This document shows positions 39,903 to 48,704 of a stretch of 64,000 nucleotides of DNA, one piece after another; within the stretch, counting starts at the first letter, position 1; each line of letters starts with the position of its first letter. A program made the position numbers and the translations under genes. Location of the stretch: assembly GCF_900103935.1 (NCBI RefSeq), contig NZ_FNIC01000007.1:207024-271023 (forward strand), written 5' to 3'. The notes beneath the pieces are model-generated. The model saw only the letters and a program-made list of their open reading frames with translations, searched no databases and was not told the DNA's origin. The stretch comes from Nocardioides szechwanensis. GTDB taxonomy: Bacteria; Actinomycetota; Actinomycetes; Propionibacteriales; Nocardioidaceae.

Positions 39903-40469
39903 TCAGCGGTTCCGCTTGAAGCCCCAGCACCCTTCGAGCCTGAGCACCCGCCCGGTCCCCGCGTCGGTGAACATCGCACAGTGGATCTCGTACGTCGGCT
40001 CGTCGACGCAGGCTCCGGCAGGACCGAAGCACGGATCCACCCGAGTCTGATGGGGGCGGTAGAGAAGCAGTGCGGCGACGTGGTCGCGCTGGATGATCGG
40101 GGCCACCGGAGGTTCCGCCTCCGGGTCGCCGGCGCGACCGGTGCGTGAGTAGTCGACGAGACAGGCCGTGAACTCGTCGATCCAGCTTGTGTCACCGGTG
40201 ACCGTCTGCCGCACGAGCTCGGCGCGGGTGGCGGCCAGCTGCTCCAGGGACGGCTCCGACAGCCCGCGCAGCCGGACGTCCGAGGTCTCGGCGGCTCGCT
40301 CGAGCACATCCCCGGGGACGGGGGCGAGCTCGTTGCCTTCAGCGAGGCTCCGGCAGACCCCCTCGATCGGTGCCGGCGGACGCAGCGTCACCCACAGGAC
40401 CGCAGTGACGACGCCGACGGTCACGACGGCGACGCCCCGGAGGATCCACCTGCGTCTACGCCACGGCAT
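39903..40469 (-). CDS. Membrane-anchored hypothetical protein
   Basis: A 188-residue protein with a basic start (MPWRRRRWILRG), one membrane segment (about residues 10-29) and an extracytoplasmic domain containing five cysteines (CRSL, ACLVDY, DPCFGPAGACVDE, IHCAMF, EGCWGF) likely to form disulfides. No known family is recognised. It lies downstream of the rsrA/sigR genes on the same strand, separated by 27 bp from rsrA, so it could belong to the thiol-stress operon. Confidence 0.65.
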   Translation of the reverse strand: MPWRRRRWILRGVAVVTVGVVTAVLWVTLRPPAPIEGVCRSLAEGNELAPVPGDVLERAAETSDVRLRGLSEPSLEQLAATRAELVRQTVTGDTSWIDEFTACLVDYSRTGRAGDPEAEPPVAPIIQRDHVAALLLYRPHQTRVDPCFGPAGACVDEPTYEIHCAMFTDAGTGRVLRLEGCWGFKRNR

Positions 40470-40496
40470 CAGCCGAGCGTAGACGGGACCCGGCGG

Positions 40497-40775
40497 CTAC
40501 TGCTCGGTGATCTGGATCTGCACCTGACGCAGGCGCAGGAGCACCCGGTCACGCAGCTCGGTGGGCGCGGTCTCGGAACACGAACGAGCGACCACGGACT
40601 TCACGGTGCGCTCAAGGTCGTACTTGACCAGGCAGGGGTTGCACGAGTCGAGGTGGCGACGCACCTCGGCACAGTCGGCCTCGTCGAGCTCGTTGTCGAT
40701 GAAGTAGACGATCCGCTCGAGGTAGTCGGCACACTCGGCGCTGGAGACCTCGTCGTGGGAGTGGTCGTGGCTCAT
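40497..40775 (-). CDS. rsrA: Zinc anti-sigma factor RsrA/RshA
   Basis: A 92-residue ZAS-type redox-sensing anti-sigma factor. The zinc motif is HLDSCNPC (H-x3-C-x2-C) near residues 40-47 with an upstream cysteine in AECADYL. Thiol oxidation forms a disulfide that expels zinc and releases the sigma factor. The His-rich start MSHDHSHDE is common. Its ATG overlaps the sigma-gene stop (ATGA), so both are co-translated. Confidence 0.95.
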   Translation of the reverse strand: MSHDHSHDEVSSAECADYLERIVYFIDNELDEADCAEVRRHLDSCNPCLVKYDLERTVKSVVARSCSETAPTELRDRVLLRLRQVQIQITEQ

Positions 40776-41434
40776 GACGCGCCTCCGTCGGGGCCGACTC
40801 GGAGCAGGTGGTGGGTGCGCACGTGGTCGGAAAGCATGTCGCGCAGCTGGCGCCGGCCGCGGTGCAGCCGCGACATGACGGTGCCGATGGGGGTCTCCAT
40901 GATCTCGGCGATCTCCTTGTAGGCGAACCCCTCGACGTCGGCGAGGTAGACGGCCAGGCGGAACTCCTCGGGGAGCCGCTGCAGGGCGTCCTTGACCTGC
41001 GAGTCGGGCAGGTGCTCGAGCGCCTCCATCTCCGCCGACTTCAGGCCGGTGGAGGTGTGCGACTCGGCGCGCGCGAGCTGCCAGTCCTCGACGTCCTCGG
41101 ACATCGACTGCTGCGGCTGGCGCTGCTTCTTGCGGTAGGTGTTGATGAACGTGTTGGTGAGGATCCGGTAGAGCCACGCCTTGAGGTTGGTGCCCGGCCG
41201 GAACTGGTGGAACGACGAGTAGGCCTTGGCGAACGTCTCCTGGACCAGGTCCTCGGCGTCGGCGGGGTTGCGGGTCATCCGCATCGCGGCCGAGTAGAGC
41301 TGGTCGAGGAACGGCAGCGCGTCACGCTCGAAGCGCGCGGTGCGGTCGGCGTCGGTCTCGGTGGCGACGTCGATGTCAGCGGGGTCGATCTCGCCGGCGT
41401 CCGCAGGGGTGGTGTCGAGAGGGGTGTCAGTCAT
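40772..41434 (-). CDS. sigR: ECF sigma factor SigR/SigH (thiol-oxidative stress)
   Basis: A 220-residue ECF sigma factor. Region 2 has [25 protein letters not shown] and [21 protein letters not shown]; region 4 has [24 protein letters not shown] then [12 protein letters not shown], all characteristic of the SigR/SigH group. Start at ATG 41434 gives the usual N-terminus; GTG 41491 would add 19 residues and matters because a SigR-type promoter sits just upstream of it. The adjacent rsrA gene encodes its redox-sensing inhibitor. Confidence 0.96.
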   Translation of the reverse strand: MTDTPLDTTPADAGEIDPADIDVATETDADRTARFERDALPFLDQLYSAAMRMTRNPADAEDLVQETFAKAYSSFHQFRPGTNLKAWLYRILTNTFINTYRKKQRQPQQSMSEDVEDWQLARAESHTSTGLKSAEMEALEHLPDSQVKDALQRLPEEFRLAVYLADVEGFAYKEIAEIMETPIGTVMSRLHRGRRQLRDMLSDHVRTHHLLRVGPDGGAS

Positions 41435-41500
41435 CGCTCCCCAGCCTAGCCGGGGATCCACCACGGTCGGTCGTTCGAGCAGGATCGTCACGCCAGGAGG

Positions 41501-41526
41501 AACGCCTCATGCCGTGACGGCATTCC
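41501..41526 (-). promoter_or_regulatory. SigR-type autoregulatory promoter of sigR
   Basis: On the minus strand GGAAT (41526-41522), an 18-bp spacer and GTT (41503-41501) match the SigR consensus GGAAT-N18/19-GTT exactly. Transcription would begin about 41493-41495, inside the end of the upstream hydrolase gene and 2-4 nt before an in-frame GTG (41491). Confidence 0.85.
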
Positions 41527-42154
41527 CGGTGATCTCGCGGACCATCCACTCGAGGGTCGCCTCGACCACGATGTCCATCGCCTCCTGCTGGCTGACGGGC
41601 CCCCTCGCGGGGACCTTGAGACCGTGGTCGCCACCGGGTACGACGCACAGGTCGGTGTCGGCCGGGAACTCCTCCGGAATGCCCATGGTGTCCCTCTCCC
41701 CCTGGATCACCAGCGTCGGAAGGCGGCTGCCGGTCAGCTCGTCGAGGCGGGTCTTCTCCGGGCGCCCGGGCGGGTGCAGGGGGAACGACAGCGCCAGGAC
41801 GCCCGCGGCGCCGAGCGAGTGGGCGCTGCGGGCGGCCGACCTGGCCCCGGCGGACCGGCCACCGATCACGAGCGGAGTGCGGCCGCGCAGGGCGTTTGCG
41901 GCGGCGCGGAGACCAGCGTCGAGGGTGGGCGGCGGCCCGGCGATCTTGCGTCCGGCCCGGCGCCACGGCTGCTCGAAGCGGACCACCGTGATGCCGTTGC
42001 GTGGCAGGTGACGGGCGAGCGCCTCGAGGTCGCGGGCCTCGATGCCGCCACCGGCGCCGTGGCTGAGCAGGAGGGTCGCCAGCGTGTTGCGGGCGCGCTC
42101 GGTGACCAGACGGCCCTCGCCGTGCGGGGTGGGGATGATGCGTTCGGAGCTCAC
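41507..42154 (-). CDS. Alpha/beta-hydrolase family protein (KANL3/Tex30 type)
   Basis: A 215-residue alpha/beta hydrolase. The oxyanion strand is LLLSHGAGGG, the nucleophile elbow is IGGRSAGARSA, and the C-terminal Asp/His are in IQGERDTMG and GGDHGLK. The substrate is unknown. GTG 42154. Its 3' end carries the sigR promoter, and the SRAP gene lies 7 bp upstream. Confidence 0.85.
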   Translation of the reverse strand: MSSERIIPTPHGEGRLVTERARNTLATLLLSHGAGGGIEARDLEALARHLPRNGITVVRFEQPWRRAGRKIAGPPPTLDAGLRAAANALRGRTPLVIGGRSAGARSAARSAHSLGAAGVLALSFPLHPPGRPEKTRLDELTGSRLPTLVIQGERDTMGIPEEFPADTDLCVVPGGDHGLKVPARGPVSQQEAMDIVVEATLEWMVREITGNAVTA

Positions 42155-42161
42155 TGTGACC

Positions 42162-42926
42162 TCATTGTGGGAGGACCTCGAGAGCCTCGTCGAGCGGCAG
42201 CGGCTCGAGGAGCTCCGGACCGTTGTTGCGCACGTTGGAGACCAGGGTGGAGACGGGGTAGGCCTCGAGCCCGCCCGGCGCGGCCGGGACCAGCAGGCCG
42301 GGCAGCGCGTCCTGCGGCGCCTCGGGGTCGAGCCAGGCCGACCACCGGTCGGCCTCGACCATCATCGGCATCCGGTCGTGGATGCGGCCCAGGGAGTCCT
42401 CGGCCTCGGTGGTGATCACCGTGCAGGTCCACCGGAACCGCTCGGGGTCGCCGTCGTCACGCGTGGGGTCGCGCCAGATCTCGTAGAGACCCGCCATCGC
42501 GAGCGTGCCGTGGTCATGGGGCCGGATGAAGAACGGCTGCTTGCGCGGCTTGCCCGACAACGTCTGCTCCGAGGTGGGGTACCACTCGAAGTAGCCGTCG
42601 GCCGGCAGCAGGCAGCGGCGCTTCGCGAAGGCCCGCTTGTAGGCCGGCTTCTCGGCCACCGTCTCCATCCGGGCGTTGATCATCCGGTTGCCGATCGAGG
42701 GGTCCTTGGCCCACGACGGCACCAGCCCCCAGCGCAGCACCCGAAGCTGACGCACGGCCGGCTCGTCGCTCTCGCGGCTCGCAGGCCGCTGCACGACGGC
42801 GTAGACCTCCTTGGTGGGGGCCACGTTGTAGTCGGGCTCCAGCACCTTGTCGACCCGGCTCTCGACGACCTCGAACTCCTCGATCAGGTCCTCGGGGCGC
42901 CGACTGGACGCGTAGCGGCCGCACAT
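42162..42926 (-). CDS. SRAP-domain protein (HMCES/YedK; abasic-site DNA-protein crosslink)
   Basis: A 254-residue SOS-response-associated protein that crosslinks to abasic sites in single-stranded DNA through Cys2. Visible features are the obligatory start MCGRYA, LRWGLVPSWAKDPS, NARMETVAEKPAYK, the catalytic-site block CLLPADGYFEW (Glu) and the conserved HDRMP histidine. It corresponds in position to Rv3226c near sigH and aroA. Confidence 0.95.
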   Translation of the reverse strand: MCGRYASSRRPEDLIEEFEVVESRVDKVLEPDYNVAPTKEVYAVVQRPASRESDEPAVRQLRVLRWGLVPSWAKDPSIGNRMINARMETVAEKPAYKRAFAKRRCLLPADGYFEWYPTSEQTLSGKPRKQPFFIRPHDHGTLAMAGLYEIWRDPTRDDGDPERFRWTCTVITTEAEDSLGRIHDRMPMMVEADRWSAWLDPEAPQDALPGLLVPAAPGGLEAYPVSTLVSNVRNNGPELLEPLPLDEALEVLPQ

Positions 42927-42978
42927 GCCGTCAATCTAGCGGCCGGCGGGGACGCCCGGTGGTGGCCGGGCCAGGAGC

Positions 42979-43689
42979 CTAGAGCCGCGCGAGCTCGTCG
43001 AGCAGCGCTCCGGCGGCGAGGTCGCCGCCCGGTAGTCCCTCGATCCAGACCCGGGCGGTCGTGCGCTCGAGCAGCGTGCGCAGCAGCGCGACCCGGCGGG
43101 CCAGCACGTCGTCGCGGTCGACCAGGACGGCCACCCGGGTGAGCCCGATCCCGGCCACGGTCTCGGACCCAGCGAAGACGGTGCGGACCGTGTCGCCGAG
43201 CCGGGCGAGGTCCAGCGTGTGGCTGACCGGCTCGTCCGCGTCGGCCGTTGCGGACGACTCGACGACGACGAGCGCGTGCGAGCGGCGTACGTCGTGGCTG
43301 CGGTAGAGCTCGGCGAGGCGACCTCGCAGGTGCGCCTGGGTGGACAGCCCGGTCATCGGGTCGGCGCACGAGAGGCGGTGGAGGTAGCCGAGCGTCGCGT
43401 CGCTCCAGGCCACGGACACCGCGACCAGCTCGGCGTAGTCGGGCTGGTGCCCCCGCACCAGGACCGACGTGAGGTAGAGCGACTCGAGCGCCTCCTCGAG
43501 CGACACTCCGTCACCGGCCAGCAGCCGTCCTGCCTCGCGGCAGGCGGCGACCGAGTCCGACCCCGAAGCCTGGGCCTCCCCTACTGCCAGGAGCCGCTGC
43601 GGCAACGCGTGCGCCACCTTCTCCGGCAGTTCCGCCCAGGCTTCGAGGGCAGCCGTGGGGCGCATGATCTTCCAGACGCTGCGCCCCAC
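42979..43689 (-). CDS. Degenerate GGDEF-like protein
   Basis: A 236-residue cytoplasmic protein starting at GTG 43689 behind GGGAGG. Residues about 1-110 are helical; the segment CADPMTGLSTQAHLRGRLAELY matches the start of diguanylate cyclase domains, and a following beta strand HALVVVE is as expected. However, the active-site GG(D/E)EF loop is missing; the corresponding position is FAGSETVAGIGLTRVAV. It is therefore probably catalytically inactive, acting as a scaffold or ligand sensor. It is divergent from the ECF-fusion gene. Confidence 0.75.
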   Translation of the reverse strand: MGRSVWKIMRPTAALEAWAELPEKVAHALPQRLLAVGEAQASGSDSVAACREAGRLLAGDGVSLEEALESLYLTSVLVRGHQPDYAELVAVSVAWSDATLGYLHRLSCADPMTGLSTQAHLRGRLAELYRSHDVRRSHALVVVESSATADADEPVSHTLDLARLGDTVRTVFAGSETVAGIGLTRVAVLVDRDDVLARRVALLRTLLERTTARVWIEGLPGGDLAAGALLDELARL

Positions 43690-43869
43690 GGTTCCCTCCC
43701 CCAGTCCCAACCAGTCACTCTGTCCCGGCACGACCTGGGCCGAAGCCCGTGTCGCACACCCCAGGAACGGCGCCCGACCGGTGGCATGACGCGGATTCAA
43801 CGAGATAGTGCGAGAAAATCTGGTGCGCCGCGGACCGTCATCTTTAGTGCCGTGGACCGTTGGACTCAT

Positions 43870-45369
43870 GTGAGCACCACCACGACCAGCGACGCCCCCG
43901 GCGACGCCGAGCTGATCTCTGCTGTGCGCGGTGGGGACGTCGAGGCGTACGGCGAGCTGTTCGCGCGCCACGTCGACGCGGCGCGGCGGCTGGGTCGGCA
44001 GCTGGTCTCGGCCGGCGACGTCGACGACCTGGTCTCCGACGCGTTCGCGAAGGTGCTCGCCGTCCTCCAGCGCGGCGGCGGGCCCGACCTGGCGTTCCGC
44101 GCCTACCTGCTCACGGCGATGCGACGCCTGCACATCGACCGGATCCGCGCGGGCTCGCGGCTGCGCACGACCGACGACCTCACGCCGTACGACCCGGGCG
44201 TGCCGTTCCACGACACCGCCGTGGCCGGCTTCGAGAGCGCCGCCACGGCCAAGGCGTTCGCCAGCCTGCCCGAGCGCTGGCAGATGGTGCTGTGGCACAC
44301 CGAGGTGGAGGGCGCCAAGCCCGCCGAGGTCGGCGAGCTGCTCGGGATGTCGGCCAACTCGGTCTCCGCGCTCGCCTACCGGGCCCGCGAGGGTCTGCGC
44401 CAGGCCTACCTCTCGATGCACGCCCAGGACGCCGCCAGCGACGCCTGCGCCTGGACCCGGGACAACCTGGGCGCCTATGTCCGCAACGGCACGTCGCGAC
44501 GAGACTCGGCCAAGGTCGAGGCGCACCTCGGCGAGTGCCGCTGCTGCACGGCGATCTACCTCGAGCTCACCGAGGTCAACTCCCGGCTCTCGCTGGTGCT
44601 TGGTCCGCTCGTGCTCGGTGCCGCCGCGACCGGCTACCTGTCCTCGGCCGCGGGAGGACTCGGCCTCAAGGCCGGCACCCTCGCCCTGCTCGGCCGCGGG
44701 CGCGACGTCCTGGTGTCGCACGCCCCTGCCTCCGCGGTCGCCGGCGTGGCGGTCACCGCCGTCGCGATCGGCTCCCTGGTCGGCCTCCCGGGCGGCGACG
44801 AGTCCTCGCCCACTGCCGCGCCCGACTCGTCCGCCTCGCGCCGCTCGACGCCGCAGGACCCGTCGCGCCCCGCCACCCCACGCCGTACGCCGTCGCCCGC
44901 GGCCGTGCCGGTCGGGACCACGACCGACCCCGCTGGGCCGACCGCGACTCCGACGAGCGAGCCCACGAACATCGAGCCCAGCGACCCCACCACCGGCCCG
45001 ACGACCGACCCCACCACTGGCCCGACCACCGAGCCGACCATCGAGCCGACCGAGACCGTGGACCCCGAGCCGGAGGGCGTGACGGTGGCCGCGCGCACCA
45101 GCAACGTCGGCGGGCTGGTGTGGGACATCGCCGTGACCGTGGCCGGTGTCGAGCCCGGCGCCTCGACGAAGCTCGTGGTGCGGGCCGGCTCCCCGGTGGT
45201 CGCGCTGACCCTCGACCCGCGGTGCGGGCCCCTGCGCAGCGGCTGGTCGAGCTGCGAGGTGACCGGCCCCGCGACCTACCGCTTCACGGCCGTCTCGCTG
45301 CCTGAGGTGTCCACCACGCTGACGTTCACGGTGAACGGCCGCTCGTCCACCGTGCACCTCACCCCCTGA
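43870..45369 (+). CDS. ECF sigma factor fused to zinc anti-sigma-like, membrane and extracellular domains
   Basis: A 499-residue single chain. Residues 12-95 and 125-182 are sigma-70 regions 2 and 4 (AYGELFARHVDAARRLG; SANSVSALAYRAREGL). Residues 190-230 form a zinc-finger anti-sigma-like segment with His219, Cys223 and Cys226 (HLGECRCC). Two hydrophobic segments follow (about 241-265 and 288-306), then a Thr/Pro repeat stalk (about 340-400) and a beta-rich extracellular domain with two cysteines. The sigma factor, its likely inhibitor and a surface domain are thus one protein; such sigma factors must be freed by proteolysis or act from the membrane. GTG 43870 or 43852 could start it. Confidence 0.88.
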   Translation: MSTTTTSDAPGDAELISAVRGGDVEAYGELFARHVDAARRLGRQLVSAGDVDDLVSDAFAKVLAVLQRGGGPDLAFRAYLLTAMRRLHIDRIRAGSRLRTTDDLTPYDPGVPFHDTAVAGFESAATAKAFASLPERWQMVLWHTEVEGAKPAEVGELLGMSANSVSALAYRAREGLRQAYLSMHAQDAASDACAWTRDNLGAYVRNGTSRRDSAKVEAHLGECRCCTAIYLELTEVNSRLSLVLGPLVLGAAATGYLSSAAGGLGLKAGTLALLGRGRDVLVSHAPASAVAGVAVTAVAIGSLVGLPGGDESSPTAAPDSSASRRSTPQDPSRPATPRRTPSPAAVPVGTTTDPAGPTATPTSEPTNIEPSDPTTGPTTDPTTGPTTEPTIEPTETVDPEPEGVTVAARTSNVGGLVWDIAVTVAGVEPGASTKLVVRAGSPVVALTLDPRCGPLRSGWSSCEVTGPATYRFTAVSLPEVSTTLTFTVNGRSSTVHLTP

Positions 45370-45408
45370 GGTGCGTGTGACGCCTGGCGCGTCGGGTACT
45401 AATGAGTC

Positions 45409-45939
45409 ATGACCGTCAGCCGACTGATCGCCCGTCCGATGCTCGCCTCCATCTTCGTGGTGGGCAGCGTCAACGCCCTCCGCAACGCCCCGGCCCTCGC
45501 GGCCAAGGCACAGCCGGTCACCGACAAGCTGGTGCCGCAGCTCAAGAAGGCGATGCCTGGGCTGCCGATCCCCGAGGACCCCACCACGCTGGTCCGGCTC
45601 AACGCCGCCGCCCAGCTCGCCGCCGGTGCGGCCCTCGCCACCGGGCGCGCCCCGCGACTCTCCGCCGCCGTGCTGGCCGCCTCGATGGTGCCGACGACCG
45701 TCGCCGGCCACCGCTTCTGGGAGGTCGACGACGAGCAGGCCAAGTCGCAGCAGAAGCTCAGCTTCTTCAAGAACGTCTCCGTGCTCGGCGGCCTGGTCAT
45801 CGCCGCCGGCGACACCGACGGCAGGCCCGGCGTCGCCTGGCGTGCGCGCCGCGTGGCCAAGGACGCCCGCCGCGAGGCCAAGCACCTCACCCACGCCGCG
45901 CGTCGCGAGGCCAAGCTCGCGAAGGCGCAGCTCACCTAG
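45409..45939 (+). CDS. DoxX-family membrane protein
   Basis: A 176-residue protein with a DoxX-like domain: [15 protein letters not shown], a long polar loop, [24 protein letters not shown] and [15 protein letters not shown]. Four hydrophobic segments fit within the first 130 residues, followed by a basic Ala/Arg/Lys C-terminal tail. DoxX proteins are linked to thiol or oxidative stress systems in mycobacteria, but the activity here is unknown. It precedes aroA by 22 bp. Confidence 0.87.
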   Translation: MTVSRLIARPMLASIFVVGSVNALRNAPALAAKAQPVTDKLVPQLKKAMPGLPIPEDPTTLVRLNAAAQLAAGAALATGRAPRLSAAVLAASMVPTTVAGHRFWEVDDEQAKSQQKLSFFKNVSVLGGLVIAAGDTDGRPGVAWRARRVAKDARREAKHLTHAARREAKLAKAQLT

Positions 45940-45961
45940 GACACGCCCTAGAGTTCGGCCT

Positions 45962-47230
45962 GTGACTCCAGACGACCCGTGGCCCGCACCGCGCTTCACC
46001 GCGCCGGTCGACGCCGTCGTCTCGCTGCCCGGCAGCAAGTCACTGACCAACCGCGCGCTCGTGCTCGCGGCGATCGCCGACGGCCCGTCCGTCGTACGAC
46101 GGGCCCTGCGCTCGCGCGACACGTCGCTCATGGCCGCGGCGCTGGGCGCGCTCGGCTCGCACGTCGACACCTCCGGCGACGACTGGGTGGTGACCCCGGC
46201 GGCGTTCACGGGTGACGCCCAGGTCGACTGCGGCCTCGCCGGCACCGTGATGCGGTTCGTGCCACCGATCGCGGGGCTGTCGACCGGCGCGGTGTCGTTC
46301 GACGGTGACCCCCACATGCGCACGCGCCCGGTGGGCGAGGTGCTCAACGCCCTCGTCTCGCTCGGCATCCGGGTCGACGACGACGGCCGCGGCTCGCTGC
46401 CGTTCACCCTGCACGGCACCGGCCGCGTGCGCGGAGGGACGGTCGTGGTCGACGCGTCGGCGTCGTCGCAGTTCATCTCCGCGCTGCTGCTGGCAGGCGC
46501 CCGCTACGACCTCGGCGTCGACGTGCGCCACGACGGCAAACCGGTGCCGTCGCTCCCCCACATCGACATGACCGTGGCGATGCTGCGCGACCACGGCGTG
46601 GCCGTCGACGACAGCGACGCCAACCGCTGGTCGGTGGCCCCCGGCCCCGTGCACCCCGTCGACCACGTCATCGAGCCCGACCTGTCCAACGCGGCGCCGT
46701 TCCTCGGCCTCGCGGCGCTCTCGGGGGGTTCGGTGACCGTGCGCGACTGGCCCCACGCCACCACGCAGGCCGGCGACGCGCTGCGCGAGATCCTCGGGCT
46801 GATGGGCTGCGAGGTGTCGTTCGTCGACGAGGGGCTGAAGGTCACCGGCCCCGAGAGGCTCCAGGGTCTCGACTACGACCTGCACGACGTCGGTGAGCTC
46901 GCCCCCGCGGTCGCCGCCCTGTGTGCCCTCGCGGAGACGCCCTCGCACCTGCGCGGCATCGCCCACATCCGCGGCCACGAGACCGACCGGCTCGCCGCCC
47001 TCGCCAAGGAGCTGGGCGGCCTGGGCGCCGACGTCACCGAGCACCCCGACGGGCTCTCGATCCGCCCGGCGCCCCTGTCCGGCGGGCTGTTCCACACCTA
47101 CGCCGACCACCGGATGGCCCACGCCGGCGTGCTCGTCGGCGCCGCCGTCGACGGGGTGCTGGTCGAGGACGTCGCGACGACCGGCAAGACCTTCCCCGAC
47201 TTCGCAGGCTTCTGGGCGTCCCTGCTGTGA
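45962..47230 (+). CDS. aroA: 3-phosphoshikimate 1-carboxyvinyltransferase (EPSP synthase)
   Basis: Shikimate-pathway enzyme adding enolpyruvate from PEP to shikimate-3-phosphate, 422 residues. Conserved blocks are [16 protein letters not shown] (PEP site lysine), [11 protein letters not shown], the [13 protein letters not shown] region, [16 protein letters not shown], and the C-terminal YADHRMAHA and [14 protein letters not shown] 45962. It ends in a GTGA overlap with rsgA, and the pair occurs together in mycobacteria (Rv3227/Rv3228). Confidence 0.96.
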   Translation: MTPDDPWPAPRFTAPVDAVVSLPGSKSLTNRALVLAAIADGPSVVRRALRSRDTSLMAAALGALGSHVDTSGDDWVVTPAAFTGDAQVDCGLAGTVMRFVPPIAGLSTGAVSFDGDPHMRTRPVGEVLNALVSLGIRVDDDGRGSLPFTLHGTGRVRGGTVVVDASASSQFISALLLAGARYDLGVDVRHDGKPVPSLPHIDMTVAMLRDHGVAVDDSDANRWSVAPGPVHPVDHVIEPDLSNAAPFLGLAALSGGSVTVRDWPHATTQAGDALREILGLMGCEVSFVDEGLKVTGPERLQGLDYDLHDVGELAPAVAALCALAETPSHLRGIAHIRGHETDRLAALAKELGGLGADVTEHPDGLSIRPAPLSGGLFHTYADHRMAHAGVLVGAAVDGVLVEDVATTGKTFPDFAGFWASLL

Positions 47231-48216
47231 CGAACCGATACGGCGAGCACGACCAGGAGCACTACGAGCGTCCGCGTCGCCGTACCCGCCCCCGGACCAA
47301 GGAGCGCCCGACGTACGACGATGCGGTCGACGGCGTCGTCGTGACCGTCGACCGCGGCCGCTACACGCTGCTCGTCGACGGCCGCAAGGTGATGGCGATG
47401 AAGGCCCGGCCACTGGGCCGCAAGGGTGTCGTGGTGGGCGACCGGGTCCGCGTCGTCGGTGACGTGTCCGGCAACGACGGCTCGCTCTCGCGCATCGTCG
47501 AGGTGACCGAGCGGGTCACCACCCTGCGGCGCACCGCCGACGACGACGACCCGGTCGAGCGGATCATCGTGGCCAACGCCGAGCAGCTGGTGATCGTGAC
47601 CGCGCTCGCCGACCCCGAGCCCCAGCCGCGGCTGATCGACCGTGCCCTGGTCGCGGCCTTCGACGCCGGCATGCAGCCGTTGCTGTGCCTGACCAAGGCC
47701 GACCTGGCCGACCCCGAGACCCTGCTGTCGACCTACCGCTCCCTGGGCGTCCACTGGGTGGTGACCGAGCGGGGCGGTGACCTCGACGCGGTGCGCGAGC
47801 GGCTGTCGGGCAAGACCAGCGTGATGGTCGGCTCCAGCGGCGTCGGCAAGTCCACCCTGGTCAACGCGCTGGTGCCCACGGCCCACCGCGACGTCGGCGT
47901 GGTCAACACAGTCACCGGGCGCGGCCGGCACACGTCGACGTCGGCCTACATGCTCGAGCTCCCCGGGGCCGACGGCTGGATCATCGACACCCCGGGCATC
48001 CGCTCGTTCGGGCTGGCGCACGTGCAGCCCTGGACGCTGATCGAGGCGTTCCCCGACCTCGACGAGATGACCGAGGACTGCCCGCGGGGCTGCACGCACG
48101 GCGACGACGAGCCCGAGTGCGGGCTGGACGTGGCCGTCACCGAGGGCACGGCCGACCCCGAGCGGGTCTCGTCGTTCCGCCGGCTCCTGGCCGCGCGCAG
48201 CGTGTCGGTCTACTGA
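47227..48216 (+). CDS. rsgA: Ribosome small subunit-dependent GTPase RsgA
   Basis: Circularly permuted GTPase assisting 30S maturation, 329 residues. Order: OB-fold (about residues 35-110), G4 [11 protein letters not shown]1 [15 protein letters not shown]3 [11 protein letters not shown], then the zinc-binding [14 protein letters not shown] and helical C-terminus. The GTG start overlaps the aroA stop by four bases. Confidence 0.96.
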   Translation: MTNRYGEHDQEHYERPRRRTRPRTKERPTYDDAVDGVVVTVDRGRYTLLVDGRKVMAMKARPLGRKGVVVGDRVRVVGDVSGNDGSLSRIVEVTERVTTLRRTADDDDPVERIIVANAEQLVIVTALADPEPQPRLIDRALVAAFDAGMQPLLCLTKADLADPETLLSTYRSLGVHWVVTERGGDLDAVRERLSGKTSVMVGSSGVGKSTLVNALVPTAHRDVGVVNTVTGRGRHTSTSAYMLELPGADGWIIDTPGIRSFGLAHVQPWTLIEAFPDLDEMTEDCPRGCTHGDDEPECGLDVAVTEGTADPERVSSFRRLLAARSVSVY

Positions 48217-48219
48217 ACG

Positions 48220-48669
48220 TCAGCCCTCGACGCCGTACCACGCGACCTGCGCACCGGCGTCGCCCGTGAGCACGACGTAGACGAGCGTGACCACGGCCGA
48301 GGCCGCCACCAGCCCGCCCATCACCAGGCGCACCGGCCCGGTGCGGGTGTGCCACCAGGCCGCCAGGAACGACAGGACCGCGAACGCGGTCATCGAGATG
48401 CGCAGGATGCCGGCGCGCTCCTCGTGGGTCTCGACCAGCGCTGCGAGCGGGCCGCCGTAGGTGTTGGCCTCGGTGAGCTCCTCGCCGCTGAGGTAGGCCA
48501 CCCAGATCGCCCCCAGCGCGATGGCTGCGGTGGCGACCAGAGGCCAGCGGAGACGGTCGCGCCAGCGCGGGACGAGGGCGTAGAGCAGACCGGCCAGTGC
48601 CGCCAGCGGCCCGAATACCACCGCGGCGTGGACGACCAGCGCGTGCAGTGGCAGTCCGTTGAACTCCAT
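48220..48669 (-). CDS. DUF2231 family membrane protein
   Basis: A 149-residue protein with four membrane segments (about residues 7-29, 41-60, 92-108 and 117-137). The start MEFNGLPLHALVVHAAVVFGPLAALAGLLYALVPRW with the LPLHALVVHA motif is the signature of DUF2231, a family often near cytochrome or heme-linked proteins. The two histidines may bind heme, which is inference. It is divergent from hisN and convergent with rsgA. Confidence 0.85.
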   Translation of the reverse strand: MEFNGLPLHALVVHAAVVFGPLAALAGLLYALVPRWRDRLRWPLVATAAIALGAIWVAYLSGEELTEANTYGGPLAALVETHEERAGILRISMTAFAVLSFLAAWWHTRTGPVRLVMGGLVAASAVVTLVYVVLTGDAGAQVAWYGVEG

Positions 48670-48704
48670 AGATGAACGCTAAACCACTTTGCTGAAAGTA
48701 GCCT

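Noticed and set aside
43690..46476. Minus-strand frame extending the GGDEF-like gene by about 930 codons
   Set aside because: It runs antisense to the ECF-fusion, DoxX and aroA genes and has no similarity; GTG 43689 with a ribosome site is the sensible start.
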